64,000 bases of DNA. Source: Oxyruncus cristatus. Lineage: Eukaryota; Chordata; Aves; Passeriformes; Cotingidae. The stretch covers positions 1 through 64,000 of the forward strand of contig VXAY01006715.1 of the NCBI GenBank assembly GCA_013399855.1. Reading direction: 5' to 3'. The notes under the pieces were generated by a model. The model was given only the letters and a program-made list of their open reading frames with translations, did not search any database and was not told the DNA's origin. Position 1 is the first letter of the stretch. Each line of letters begins with the position of its first letter. Both the position numbers and the translations under genes were made by a program. Positions 44,876 through 58,900 of the stretch are shown here, piece by piece.

Positions 44876-47800
44876 AACTCCATGAAACCTCAACTCATTT
44901 GGAAGATTCCCTTCCTTCTTACCTTGTGAATAAGCTCAACATTTACTGGTGAATTGTCAGTCGTTTCTTAAAGGTGGAAAGTCTCATTTATTGGTTCTTT
45001 TGTGTGGTATGGAACTGGGAAGGGGCCTCCTTCCTTCATCAACTCCACATTGCACTGCCTTTGAATTATGGCCCTTAAAAATCTGCCTTCTGTTCTGTTC
45101 CCTTGTCCCTGAGGGTACTTTCCCAGGGGGTCCTGGGGAAGGAGAGGGGTCCAGAGTAAAGCCTTGAAGGGCTGCAAGTTTGCTTTCCTAAAGTTCAGGG
45201 TCATGACTTTACCCTTTGCCTCACCCATATTCCTCAGGACCGTGAACGGCCCCAGTGCCTTATCACTGCAGCCCAGGCTGCCTCCAGCCTTGGCATCCCT
45301 GACTAGCTCACTGTGTTGGTGACCGACAGATCCAGTATTGCATTTCCTCAGGCTGGGTTATTACCTAGCCTGAGAAGTTAACCCCCGTGCATTCCAGGAG
45401 TCTCCTGGATTGCCTACAGTTTGCTGTGCTACTTTCCCAGCATACTGGGGTGGCTGAAGTCCTCCATCACGAATAATGCCTACGCAAGAAAATTATTATT
45501 TAAAGCCTTTAATAGCTAGCATATCCTGGTTGCCTAGTCTGATACTGTCTGCTTTCCACTGCAAATAAAAAAAAAGGTATGTTGGATATAGAGCACCAGG
45601 CTACCATGGGAATTGCTTACCAAAATTCCCTGCTTTTCGTAGGGATAGGCCACTTCATTTGCAACTGCCAATACAACCAGAGTTTGGTTTAGATCAGTCT
45701 TCAGTGGACAAGAGCTCATGTGCTAGCCAACTGCACCACCTAGCTTCACTCCGAAGGATCTTCAGGGCTTTTTTTTCCCTGACACCAGTGCTTATATTCC
45801 TTCAAGGTGAACGCTTCTCTCTGTATCACTCCTACTCATCTGGTGTCTCACCAATGATACTACAAATAAGTCAAACACTTTTGACACGTTCAGAGTTCAA
45901 GAAACTTCTCACCTTAAAAAAAAAAAGTAGTACTGGTGTTCACAGGCATGTAACAGAGCTTACTTTGCCCTTCCATTCTTCTACCTTACACAGACTGTGT
46001 GATCTTTTAGCCCATGGATACTTCCTGTAACTCCTGGGTCACATTTACTGGACATCACCTGTTGTTTTGATTCATTATTGTGTGAAGCAATATTGATTAA
46101 AACAAACCTCAGGAGATACGAGCTCCACCACGTACTGCCACCGCACCTGAGAAGTTAAAAGCTCCCTTTTCCAGCCATATTTCCTTTTCTAAGAGGGTTT
46201 TAAAACAGGGTGCCTGTGATCTCTGACTTCAAAATTGCTGACTTTGAAATGAGAACTGACACATTCCCACCAAGTTTCAAGTCTGACAAAAGCATGCTTT
46301 CTGCAGTTTTTGAACTTGAGCACTGGAAAGCAACACAGCAGACTCTGTAAACATCTGGTAAAAGCACAATGCTGTGGTTTGCAATCACTTTCTGACCCCA
46401 TCTAGCTTCACTGTTCTAAACAGGAGTGAGAGCAGAACCAAGTGGCCTTACCTAAGGCTCAGGCTAAAGAGCAATATGAATGTGGCTACTGCAGCCCTCT
46501 GATGAGCAATCTGTGCCACAGTCCTTTGCAACAAATTTGCCCAGTGCCCCTGAAGACAAAGACTCAGTGAAATTCACACATGAAATCTACACTGCATACA
46601 CATGACCAGTTCCAGCCAACGTATGTAGGCAGACAGAAAAACAGGCTAGGACAAAACAAAGGGCCTCTTGGAAACTTCACAGCCTGTTCGTAAGGTGTCC
46701 TGTGGCTCTTCTTCTTTGTCTCTCTTAGACTAGTACTTCTGATCCACTCCCTGCCCTGGAATAAAAGGTACATCCCTCTTTCATATAAAAGCTGTGGATA
46801 GAGCACCAGATTTATCTTACAGCAATGACACCTCATTTTCTACGGTTCTAGGGCATGTTAGAACTCACCAGTGGCCAAGCCACTGAAACGCTGCCCTTGC
46901 TGAGTTACAAGACAGATTCCTTCATTACTAACTGCACTTAAACTAATACAGAAACCATGAGTAGGAAAAGAGTTCCCTTGTCTGAAAGGAGCCATGAAAA
47001 CAATCAAAAAGGGAAGGTTTGTGCCCTTATTTTGACAGGATACACTACGAAAGTCACAGCAAGCTTATCAGTCCACAGTCTGCACTCTTTTCTGCACAGC
47101 TTGCTTTCAAGATTTATCAAAATGTGTTCCAAGAGCAGAAGATATTAAATCTCTTTTTCATGTGTCACATAATCTCACTCTCAGTTTCTGCCCAGAATAT
47201 CCCCATACAGGAGCAATTTCGGCAATTGTGGTTTGTTCCCTATTCCTTGATCTTACTTGATTGCTGCCAGGCTTCATCAGACATGCCCTATGGATAAAGC
47301 AAAGTAGTGCATTATTTAACAGGCTCAGGCTACAACCTTTGCTCACACCCAACAGTACCAAATGCAGTATGACCACTCGCATCAGCAAACTTACAAGATC
47401 AGGCTGTGAATCTCAGAGCTGTGCACTGTTCAACACAAGGCAAAAAGTAGTAATTTCACACCCACATGGTACTGAATCAGCTTTAAAACTCCTTCTGAGC
47501 TAGACACAAATAAAATACAGCCTCCTTTTCGAATTGCCCAATTCAATTACTTGCCATGCTTTCAGTATTTTCAGGGATCTTTTTATTTTTTAATGTGATA
47601 CAAGGTATTCCCTCAGTCTGCTTTTCTGAGAACTGACTTGTCTTTAAACCCAGACTCATGCTTCTGTTTTAGGCGACATTCTTTCAACATCTGCCAAAAC
47701 AAAAACCCCCGGCAAATAAAGCTTTTAATCCAGGGCAGCATCACCTGCTTTGTGCACTGTGGTTCCTGTTAGAAGATGCAACAAAGGTGGCAGGCATGGT

Positions 47801-49930
47801 GGCTGAAACCAACACAGTATGATACACAGGGAAGGAAAGTAGAGCAGCCAAGTGCAAGCAGAGAGCAACAGAAAGACAAATTGCTGATGTTTTTCAGACA
47901 GTGGAAATGATTACTGTGAATATTTCCAGAAAGTGCCTGCTCTGGGACAATCCCTTCAGCTCCATATGACAAAAGCAAAAGGGAAGGGGAAATCAGTAGC
48001 TGCAGGAACCTAATTCACTTTAAAGACAAAGCACATTGGCTAACTATGGACTGATCCACGCACAACCCAAGGGTGGGCCTGCCAGGTGTAAGCTGTGACT
48101 TCATTTTGATAACAGCCAGTAATCAAGCATTTAAAGTGGAAGCCAAAAGATGTTCCTCAGTAGAAATTAAACTTACAATGCTTTTGCCGAAGTCATGATG
48201 ACGGAACAGAAATTAAACCAGTTCAACAGCGAGGGAAAAAACACAATAAAGCAAATATTGAAAAAAAAAAAATAATTGCAACAAATAAGCAATTTTAGGC
48301 TACAAGATATTTAACAAAAAAAATACCATCCATGGCAAAACAGCTTGCCAGCTTTATGCATTTTCAGAAATACGTTCCTGAGAAAGCAGCACACCTCAAC
48401 ATTTTACTGTAAGCAACCGGCAAAGCCCTTACCTACTGTCTTGAGGAACATGTCTGGAGGTGTCCTGAAGCAGCACTGCTCAGATAAGCTTTGTTCCAGC
48501 ATGAACAAACTTTGCAAACCTGTGGCTGTCCTCCATAACCCTATTTATGTTCCCTTACTCCTTACTCCAGTGTTCATGGACAATGGTCTACCTTTCAAGA
48601 ACTTCATTTACTCTAAAGCAGAGTAAATCACTCCTGACTGACCACCTCCAAGCTGGGATTTTTACTGTTGCTGAGAAGATGGTGATGCATTTCTCCCTGC
48701 TGTTGCTGCCCTGTTATTATTTAGACCGATTCACCGCCTTACCCTTCATCCTGCTTTAGTTTTCACTTCAGGTATAATCACACCCAGTAGAGGCTCAGAA
48801 GCAGGAAAAGCTCCTGTTTTAACCTAAGAACGACCACAAACACAGTGCTGACAGTGAGCAGACCAAATCTGTACCAGCCCTGCAGTACAGAATACTAACA
48901 AATAAGGAGAAGACAAATAAACCAAGACAACAGTGGTATGGAAGAAAAAAAACTTGAAAGCAAGCATGAAGACTAGAATAAACGATCAAGAAAGTTGTAC
49001 TGGTAATTGGTTTTTATTTTTTTTTTAAGAAATAAAAATCTTCTAACAGTGCTAAGTTAGTGAACAATTAAGAGTACCATTTGGCTGCAGGCCGCTGAAA
49101 AAGACTGTTTCAGCTGATGAAAAGTGTGAGTCACCTCTTTAAGGTGAAAAACAACTGAAACTGGAAACATCACTGGACCTATCCAATCTCAAAAGTCTTG
49201 TGCTACTTTCCCTTCTCTATTTATATTTAAATTAAAATAATAAATTAAAAATTAACATTATCCTGCTGCCTAGTTGTTTGTATGAATATATCCTGCCCTC
49301 CCTCACTGTGCATACAAAACACTTATGGAATTTTGCAATGTATTTGGAGATACCTATTCTCACAGTATGGGTTTTTTAAGCAAACTGCAAAACTGATTAA
49401 CATTACACTGTCATGTATTTTACTGGGTTGAGAAAACTGTAACTGTAACCTGAATACTTAAACTGTCTGCTGTGCTATTTTAAACCCAAAACCAATCTTT
49501 ATGTGGTCCATTGTTTCAAACTTTGTTTTGAACTTAACCATGTTTTTAACTATCAACTGCACATTACCGTAAAAAAAAAAAATTAGTCAAAACCAGGCTG
49601 GTGGATAGTGTCATGACATGTTTTAAGACAAAGAAACACTGAAACTAAACAATTCTCTCTTCTTTTTCCACCTCTAGCTTCAGAAGCTTGTTGTGCCGCC
49701 TTCTTCCTCCCCTTGGTACTGTAGACACGCTGCTGGTTCTAGTTCTTAGGGCTGATGTTTCAACAGCCTAAACCAGCTGAAAAAAATCAAAGGAACAGAA
49801 TATTTAGTACTAAGTGCACCTGTTTTTCTATAAGCTAAAACGGAAACACAGTACTGTAAAGAAACACTGTAGGTTGACAGCTTTACCACAAAACCAGCAA
49901 GCAACACATGAAATAACCACCTCCATCACA
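44876..49930. other. region between convergent PAK3-like and YTHDC2 genes
   Basis: The two genes point toward each other here. No supported coding gene was found; all open frames are short and domain-free. The right part must contain the YTHDC2 3' UTR (minus strand). A complement AATAAA candidate lies at 49013-49018, about 0.9 kb beyond the stop, in a T-rich stretch. A word pattern at 49675-49775 has acceptor-like borders on the minus strand and could be a 3' UTR exon, but this is unproven. Confidence 0.45.
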
Positions 49931-52900
49931 TTACTTGTTATTATCAGTCAGCTTTTTTCCTGCCAAAGGAATATGGTCCCAAAGCTGCAGCAACTGCTCC
50001 CCAACTTGTGGTTCCAGCTCCTAGAAATAAACAGGAAATTAGAGAAGTTACTTGCACTGCTACTACTGAACACACAGAAACTATTTAATACAAAATCATT
50101 ATACAAGGTTGCTGGTGATTGCTTTCTGCCTTCCTAAATGAGCTTGTTCCTATTGCTATCAAGACGTACACCAGAACTCCAAGCACTGCAGGGTTTTTTA
50201 CTAGGGCTCAACAGATAGAAACTTTCATCCACACTGCCCTCCTACAGGGTGTTTGGGGTGTTTCTATTCACAGCAAGATGTCAGCTCTCACACAGAGAAC
50301 TCCCAGTGAACACAACACTGTCATATACAGGAACACATGCACCTTTGTACCTTCCACAGGTCACTCACTCACTAACTAAAGATCTTTTTCTCCCATATCA
50401 TTTAATTCCATCAAGTGTGGTGGAGAACATGAAAAGCCACAGGAAATACAGTGGCTGTTGGTGGAATCACAGACATTAATATAACAATTTTAACACTGCT
50501 GAGACTCTTTTAGGTCTTAAAAGCCACTTAAAAGAGAAGCACTGTCAACTCCAACATGTGCTACATTCCTTTCCTTGTTCTTAAAATATTCTCCCTTCTT
50601 TACAGCTGGAGAGGTTTTGGAGAAGTAGTGGGAAGACAATACAAAGAGTTTAGTTCTTGAATCATCAAGGAGATGTTTTGGAAAGAGTCAGGGAGAACAC
50701 AAACTGCCACAGAGAACTCTTGTGCCAATTCTTTGGCTTTTTGTAGTTGCATTTGGCTTTAACAAATTGGAGAACAGTCCTGAGCTTTATTCTGCCTCAG
50801 AATTCTAGATTCTCTTCAAGGTTTACAGAAAACTCCAAGCTATAAATTATGAACAGTTATTTGGGTGTGACAGACCATCTTGGGGAATGCACCTGAATCG
50901 AAGAGGGCATAGATTTCCAGAACCAAAATTATCTACTAAAAAAACCAAACAACTTCTCTTTGGAAGCATCCAGCTTCAAATCTTTTCTTTTTAAACATGT
51001 ATTAAGCAAGAAACTGTTTTCATTTTATCAGAACATCTCCACTACCTCAGCAGTAGTTCTGCATTAGCAGAAGCTACAGTGCACACCAATGAACTGTGAT
51101 TTAGATTAACACATAGTGAGCACAGTTGAGATAAATGTCAGGGCTGAACAAGCTAATAAACAATACACAGTTCTAGCAAGTACAGATTTTATAAGAGAGT
51201 AACATTACCTGACCATCTCTGCTTATTTGTACTTTCTTACTGTCATTCCAAGGGTTGAGCAAATGGTGTGCAAACTGAAAAGGAATGCTTTCTTTTCTGA
51301 TCCACTCCACCTTAAAAACACCTCCGAAACCAGCAGATCCCCAGTCCTGACTTTTCTCACACCCAATCGCTGAACCCATTCTAGCAAAACCCTGCAACAG
51401 AAATTGAAGTGTGAAAGAACAGACATAATGAATTCAATAAATGACTGAACTTTATATGGAACTTTCAAATTAGTTTCATAGTGATTCATGTGCTCTCCCT
51501 CCATGAAGCTGGGTCTTCTAAAATGTTTACATCCAGGAAGCTAGAAGTATCATTTTTTTTTTCCACTTCAAACATGCCTTCTAGAATTTGACCACGAAGG
51601 ATGTCTCTCAGTCAATTTCTCACCATAACCGTTAAAGGTTTTTAAGCTTCGTAACAGAGACTGAAGAGGTGTTGTAATATCATTTGAAGCTCAAGGAACC
51701 AAGACGAATGTTCTACTCCAGAACAGTCCATTAGCTATTCCTTTTTAGTTGTAGGTATTTTTTGCAGGAATCCATTTGTTCCTTCCCATGTTCCCTCTAA
51801 ATAAACGTTCTCACAGAATTGAGAGGATGTTGCTGTTCTTCAAAGAAAGCAGTCAAAGTTGTTTTGATTTCCTTCTTCAGTGAAGCAGAACAAAATTCCA
51901 ACACACATAATTCAGAAAGAAAATGAAAGAAATCCCAATCCAAGATTGAACTTAACTTATTTAAGGACACATTTAAGGACAATTTTAAGGAACTTTTAAT
52001 AATGGGTTATATATGAGGAAGTAAGCTGAACTTTGTTCACTTGGAACAACGGAGTTGGGCTGGCTCTACAACACAGCTAACCTGCAACTTTGCATTACCA
52101 GGCCAAGTCTTCAAACTGGCCACAAATCTGACATGAATTTATTGACAAATAACTCACAAAACCTGAAGTAAAGACACGTCTCTGGAACAATCATGGCCAA
52201 GCTTCCTAACTTTTACAAATGATACTTCAGGTAAAACCAAATTTTAAAATTTGAAATAAAGGTATTTTTAAGTTTCTTGGCTTTGGAAAGCTGTGACTGC
52301 TTGTTCATTCACAATACTTGTTTTGGTATAAAAAGAGTAACAATCCCCTGCTTTGTTACCATTTTGGGGCCGGGGGAGGGTGCTGTTTTAAAGGATTAGT
52401 GGGTATAAATATTATTCTGACTCATGATGCTTGGAGGCAATTCGGTTGTAGCCTTCGAGTGACAAACTGAGTTAATTAAAAAGGCATATTTCAGAGAAGA
52501 AACAGAAGAAAGAAGTACTCTTTCTTCAGCAACCAGAGAGATTTGCACACTGCTCTACTTATCAGAAGGTCAGAAGTCATACACAAAGCCCTCCACAATA
52601 CACACAGTCCTTTGCTGCGCTCTCCCAAACCCTCAACTACAGCTAATATTTAGTATTACCTCAGGACTCACCTGAAAGCATCCAGACCCTTGAACAGAAA
52701 ATATTAGGTAAACCATGTTGCTCTCCCAAAAGGCTCCATTCAGTTTTCGTTCATTACTTGGCGTAGTGGACCATATACCCTTCTGTTGAGAAATATCAAT
52801 GTTTTGCAAGTTGCTACTTTTCATTATAAAGTACCGAACTGGCATATTTTGTCTTGGCGAAGGAGATTTGGAACCCTGGAAAAATTAAATTAAATTAAAT

Positions 52901-55900
52901 CAATAAAATAAACCAGGCTTTAGTTCTAAACCAGGCTTTAGTTCTAAAGTTTTACATATATGAAGACAGAATCCCTTGACCGCGCTCCTCCCCTAGATTC
53001 TACAAGAGACATAGGATCTATCAGCTGGTCCTGTCTGAATGGGCTTCAAAAATGTATTTCACATCTATTTGTTATCTTTTTTAAGCACTTTTCAAAATAG
53101 TATTTCAACCATGAGGGGCAGCAAACAAGTAGAGCAGAACAGGCCTAAACAGTCCAATGATTAATTACAATTCATCGAGTTGGACACACCTTCAGATGAC
53201 ATGAAATTAACCATCCTAGACTGCAGCCTACAGCACACTACTTGAATTTCCACCTTCAGGAAACATGCTTTCACCCTTTTACACTGGCTGCATTTAAAAG
53301 CTGAAAGACTTAAGAGGAATTACTAAATCATCCTAGAGTCCACGGAGTTTCCTCTCAGTGATCTATTTAATATTACAGCAGTTTACCATTCAAGTATACA
53401 GGGAGAATTATGCCAATAACCTCTCTAAAATATGTGCTTGTTAAAATAAGGATCATTTAAAAAACCCATGCACTCCTAATAGGGCAGATAACACAAAGCT
53501 TAAAGAGAATCAGTATCATGCTATTACATCATTACATATTATTATCAGTACGATGATATTATATAAACAGAGTAAGGCAGAATCCAAAAACTTCAGAAAT
53601 GCATGTACAATATACTAATAAAGATGGAAAAAAAGAAATACACCTTCACTGTTTATAAGAACAAGTTTTTAAAAAATAATATGATTTTTTCTACTTTATC
53701 TAAGCAGTCTGCAAAGAGTAATACTTTTACTGTATTAAACTTGTATAATACAGATATTTAGTCTAGATTTTAAGTTCCAGAAGGAACTATTAATGCAACT
53801 GTCATAAATAAAAAGCTAAGTTAGGTTCTTAATTAATCAATAAAATATCTGATAGCTGCAGAAAGATATCAGAAAGAAATTCTATCAGTTTTGAAGAGCA
53901 AGGTAATATGTTCATGAGAACTCTACCTTCCCAGATATTGGAGAAGAAGGACTAGCACAAGGGCTGGGATAGCTGCTGCTGTCTGCAGGCTTCACTGATG
54001 ATTGAGCTGACCTGTCATCTGAAGATCGTTTGGAGTGCAAAATGTCTTTCTCTTTGTACTTCTTTGGCTGGTGAAGCGTGGGAAGTGTAGGTTTCACTGA
54101 AACTCTAGAAAGTAAAGGTAGATTTAGGGCATACCACGAGATTCACAAGTGGTCCTAGAACAATTTATATGTACATATCAGCCCACTGCATGACCACACA
54201 TACTACAGTAATTCCAAAACACATTAAACAGTAACTAAAAAACCCATACTGATCATGCATTGTTTTTGAATGCTACAGCTAAACCTCTTCTGCTACTTCC
54301 CAAAGATCACGATTCACAGATGCTATTCCTGACTGCTCTCTCAAACAGCAGGCACGTCTATGTGAAATAATTCTCAATGAAAAATCACAACTGCAACACA
54401 GCACAGGATGGTATCAAACCTTTCAACTGTATTTCTACTGTTTCTGCCTTCCTATTACTAGCAGAAATTCAAGTGATGCTTTTATTAAAAAATACATTAA
54501 AACCTACAGTCTATAGAAATGCTCAATATCTTACTTTTCAGCATTAGAGGAGTCAGAGAATTCAGTTTCTGCTGAGCCCTTTCTGTTGTTGGTTGACCTC
54601 CACGCAGATGTCAAAGGAAGCTCTTCACAAGTCACAGGCCTTGGTCTCTGACCAATTCCTGAAGGCTGCTGCAAACCTGCAGACTGTTCCTCAGCACTTA
54701 AAACAGCTGTAATTGCTCTTACAGTTGTTTCGTCAACTTGAGACCATGGTTTAGAAGGAGCTCGCATTCGACGCAGGAATAAGCTGTGCCACTTCTGTCT
54801 GAGTTGCAAGAGCATTCCAGCAGCCTGCAAAGAATGTCAATTCTGTTAGAGACTAATGAACGTTAGACCAGATAGGTAAGGGAACCCTTTGTCTTTCCTA
54901 TCAGGCAGCATCTGGCATTCTAATGGGAACAAACTGAAAGGCAAGACTAAGGTCTCAAGAAGGCGGAGTAACCTCACATTTAAACTAAGCTGTTAAGCTA
55001 CTTTTCTTTCCTGGGATGCAAGGTAATTTTTGAGACATTTCATTTAGCTCTGTACTAAACACGGTATTGCAAAACCCACAGAATTTTTTTCCTCACTCTA
55101 AAATTTTATCTTTTTAAAATAACCACAATCTTTTCATGCTTTATGCCCTTCCTCTCAATTCAGGCTGTATTCATGCATGCCTCATTCATACCTGAGGAAA
55201 AAGAGCTCTAAGTGATGAGTTTTTCTGACAGAGACTTCTGCTTGAATGAGATGACAAAATGTAGAGGACTGAAGTCTAATTACCATTTTATCATAAATGC
55301 TTCCATCATAATAAAATTTTAAAAATCATGCTTTTGGGCATGTCTAGGAGAGACAGTATTGTTATTAGCCCTGATAAGTCCAAGTGTTTCATAACTCATT
55401 AACTACCTCCTGCCACAGCCACAGCTCCTAAATGTGGCTCTGCCCATGGCAGGGGGCTCTATTTCAAAGAGCTAGGTAATTATTTCAGCTAGGTAACTAA
55501 TTCTTATTCTTGGCTTACAGGTGCAAGAATTGAGAGTTATAGGTGGTAGGTTATGAAACCTCACAACTTGGATGATGAATACATGAATTCATGCAACAGA
55601 CTACTGTGCAAAAGGGGATTGAGCCCCTGTTCATTTCTTGACAAGCTCATGAAATAAAGGTTAAATCACAGAGTACCTTGTTTGAGACACCCAAACAGAC
55701 CACGACAGCCACTCTTACAGGAAATTCTTGGTCAATCAAATGTCACAAAAATCTTCTTAGGTTGGTATGATGTAAATATCCTTCTAAATGAAACAAGCAC
55801 ACCAGTGATGTACTACTTACTTCAGGGTCCAGTTTGAGATGGAGCCATTCATCCAGCTTCAGTAGTGCCAAATTAGCAATTGTTTTGTCCTCCATCTCAC

Positions 55901-58900
55901 TGTCACTGCTGTCATTAGATACCCCACCCCCTGAATTAAATATAAAAGGTGCATTAACATTTCTATGCTATTTCCACTTACACATAAAAAGCTGAACACT
56001 ACCGTATTACCAGCAATAAACTATTTTTCCTTCTAAAATTTACTTTAAAATGTAAACATTTGTAGAACCACTTTCTATTTTCTGCAAATACACCCCAGTG
56101 AAAAGTCTCTGCTCCAGTTAGCAGAACTCAAGCAGCCAGACCTGCTGAGGGCTCTATTTTGTAAACACAAAAAGAGACAGCAACTGATGGGATTTGTCTT
56201 AATTCATGTACCTTCATCAGTATTGACAACCATTAACAAACTTTTGCCTGAAACTGTTTGTAAACACACACAGGGCTCTCTTTCCTAGTAAAACAACAGA
56301 TTTAAAGACCGATTAAGAAAAAAAAAATATATGGCTATTAACTAGATCTTATTTTCTTGAAAGTGCAATTCAGTCAGCATGAACACTATTTGAAGATTAA
56401 CAGTTTAACAGCAAGACAGGAAAGCTTCAGAAATAGCTTGGATCCTAATACAAATGACGAGAACTGTCAGCAGGATAGATTACTTTTGCTTCTATTCCTA
56501 CAGCACTCAATTTAAATACAAAAAAAAAGGAAATTTCTAGATATTGTTTATTACTTATAGTAAACAGTATAGCTAATTGATATTAAAAGTTATCAGTAGA
56601 AAATGATCTTGAAAATGCATGTGTCTGCAGGAAGCAATAAGACTATTTACCATATTGATTGTTTCTAAATTACTCAGTTTGAATAATCTGGTTCAAAGTA
56701 TGAAATAAACTAGTCTGCAGAAAAAACCCCATATATACTACACTTTCCAGCACTAGTATTATCATTAGACATTTTGGTTGCATTCTTTATTTCCCTACAA
56801 GCTATACTTTAATTTCTGAGACTCCAAAAATGTGTAAGTGTAATTTATGGATATGAATCTATACGGATTCCCAAAAACGAGACATTTGTTACAGAGCCTA
56901 TGAACTATTCTTGAACAGCTAAAAGAACTGTAACTCTGTTGTTTTCAGAATTAACCAATATTTGTAATAAACACTCTGGAAAAATAAGCTTTCCATATCA
57001 TATACCAATGGAAACATTCCAACTCCAGATTCCCGTGTACCTCGGAAGGATGATGATGCCTGCAAGGCATTACTTGGCAGCCTAGCTGGTCCACAGAAGA
57101 GTGACACAGTGACAGGTGTTACAACAGAGCAGCACCTGATGTTTGCTATCTTGTGAGCTCTCGTCACTTCATCATATATAAGCCAGTCTGTAGGGAGTGC
57201 CTGAATGGCTGCAGCTTGTCCATTTGCTGGGGGAATCTATGCAAGAGTAGATAACAATAGGCTGGTTTACCCTCGATTTGTAATTAAAATTAATTTTACC
57301 GTATTTGTAATTTTATCCAGAGAAGCTGTGGATGCCTCAACCCTGGAAGTGTCAAGGCCAGGTTGTATGGGGCTTGGAGCAACCTGGTCTAGTGGAAGGT
57401 GCCTCTGCCCATGGCAGGGCGGTTGGAACTACATGATCTTTGAGGTCTCTTCTAACTCAAAACATTCTATGATTCTATATCTGTGTAGAAATAATATTTT
57501 ATATAAACGCACACAAATAAAAAAGCATGAGAGAATTCAACCAGACTCACAAATTATCCTATCACCTTGAAACAAAATACTTTGCCTTAAAAAAGGATCT
57601 TTAAAAAACAAAAGTTTCAGAGCGGAACTTTGTCCTGCTATTTACAAGCAGGGATCATTACATCTTGAAACCAGTTTTATAACTAAGGGGTTTTGTTTTA
57701 CCATTTTGTCTTGTTCCATCTAGAGGAAGGACTAATTCAAATAATGGAAAAATAAACAAACTCCCCTTTATTCTACCTACTAGCAGAAAAAATATTTTCT
57801 AGAAGTGTACTTTTAATGCACATGCTGCTTTTAAAGCACAGACAACTATGAAGAGACATTTCTAAAGCATTTGATAATAATGCTATTTTTCGTGAACTAT
57901 AAATTCAAATTGATTGTACCTTTTTATACTGAGGCTGACTAAGAACAGAAGTAGGATGAAATCGCACTTTCTTCTCCTTTGGTTCAGTCAAAACCAGGCT
58001 TTCTCTGTCTACATGCACAAGATTGGGATACATCCCAGACACCAAGGCAGCTTTAATTACAGCCCAGTTCTCCGAGTTAGTATTAACATCTCTAATATCA
58101 GCTCCTCCTCTGGCTCTAACAAAACCTGAAGAAAGAAAAGCATAAAAATGTGCCATGTTTGCTTGTATTCAATATTTCCCTTTTTGCCTCTCACAAGGAA
58201 TTTGAAAACAAACTGAAATGAACTGCAACCTGATGCATTTTTCACCACTGCCAACCTTAACAGCACCCAGAAGAAACCACATGGGACTTTATACTAACGT
58301 AGAATAGAATTAACTTTGTACAATATAAAGACATTTCCTATGGAAATATTTTCTAAAATGTAAAAATCCAAGGAAACATATCTCACACTGCAAGCCAGTG
58401 GCATGTAGAACCACCAGGGTTCTTTCAGTTAGATCAGCTGCTCCCAAGCCACACTTTCTCATCTTTACCACACCCAGCATGAAGGTTTACTGTTCTGTTT
58501 CAAATTAAGTAAGGAGAATTACACCACTGAACACTATTCTTGTTACAATTTCTTTACTCTTGACTTCAAAACTATGTTAAAATTTTTTCCAAGCTATTTA
58601 CCTGAGGCTCTGAGTTGGCCAAGCAACTGTGTTCTCATTCCTACAATGATTTCCATTGTGGCTTGAGACAGGAAGTTCTTCTCACAAAAGGCTCTCTCCC
58701 AGCCATCACTGCGTGCCTTCTGCCATGCCTGAAAAGAATAGTTTTTTACATTTCCGTATGAATTAGTTAAAATTTAAAAATGCCTTTTTTTAAAAATTAC
58801 ATTTACATCAATAAAATTAAGGCAAAAGTCACTCTGTAAGTAAATGTATCAAACCATGTTTTTTTCTGTTTAAGCATTAGATTCTCTTTACCCATTCCCT

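Noticed and set aside
57205..57570. 121-codon plus-strand frame in YTHDC2 intron
   Set aside because: Mostly CR1 3' sequence; no independent support.
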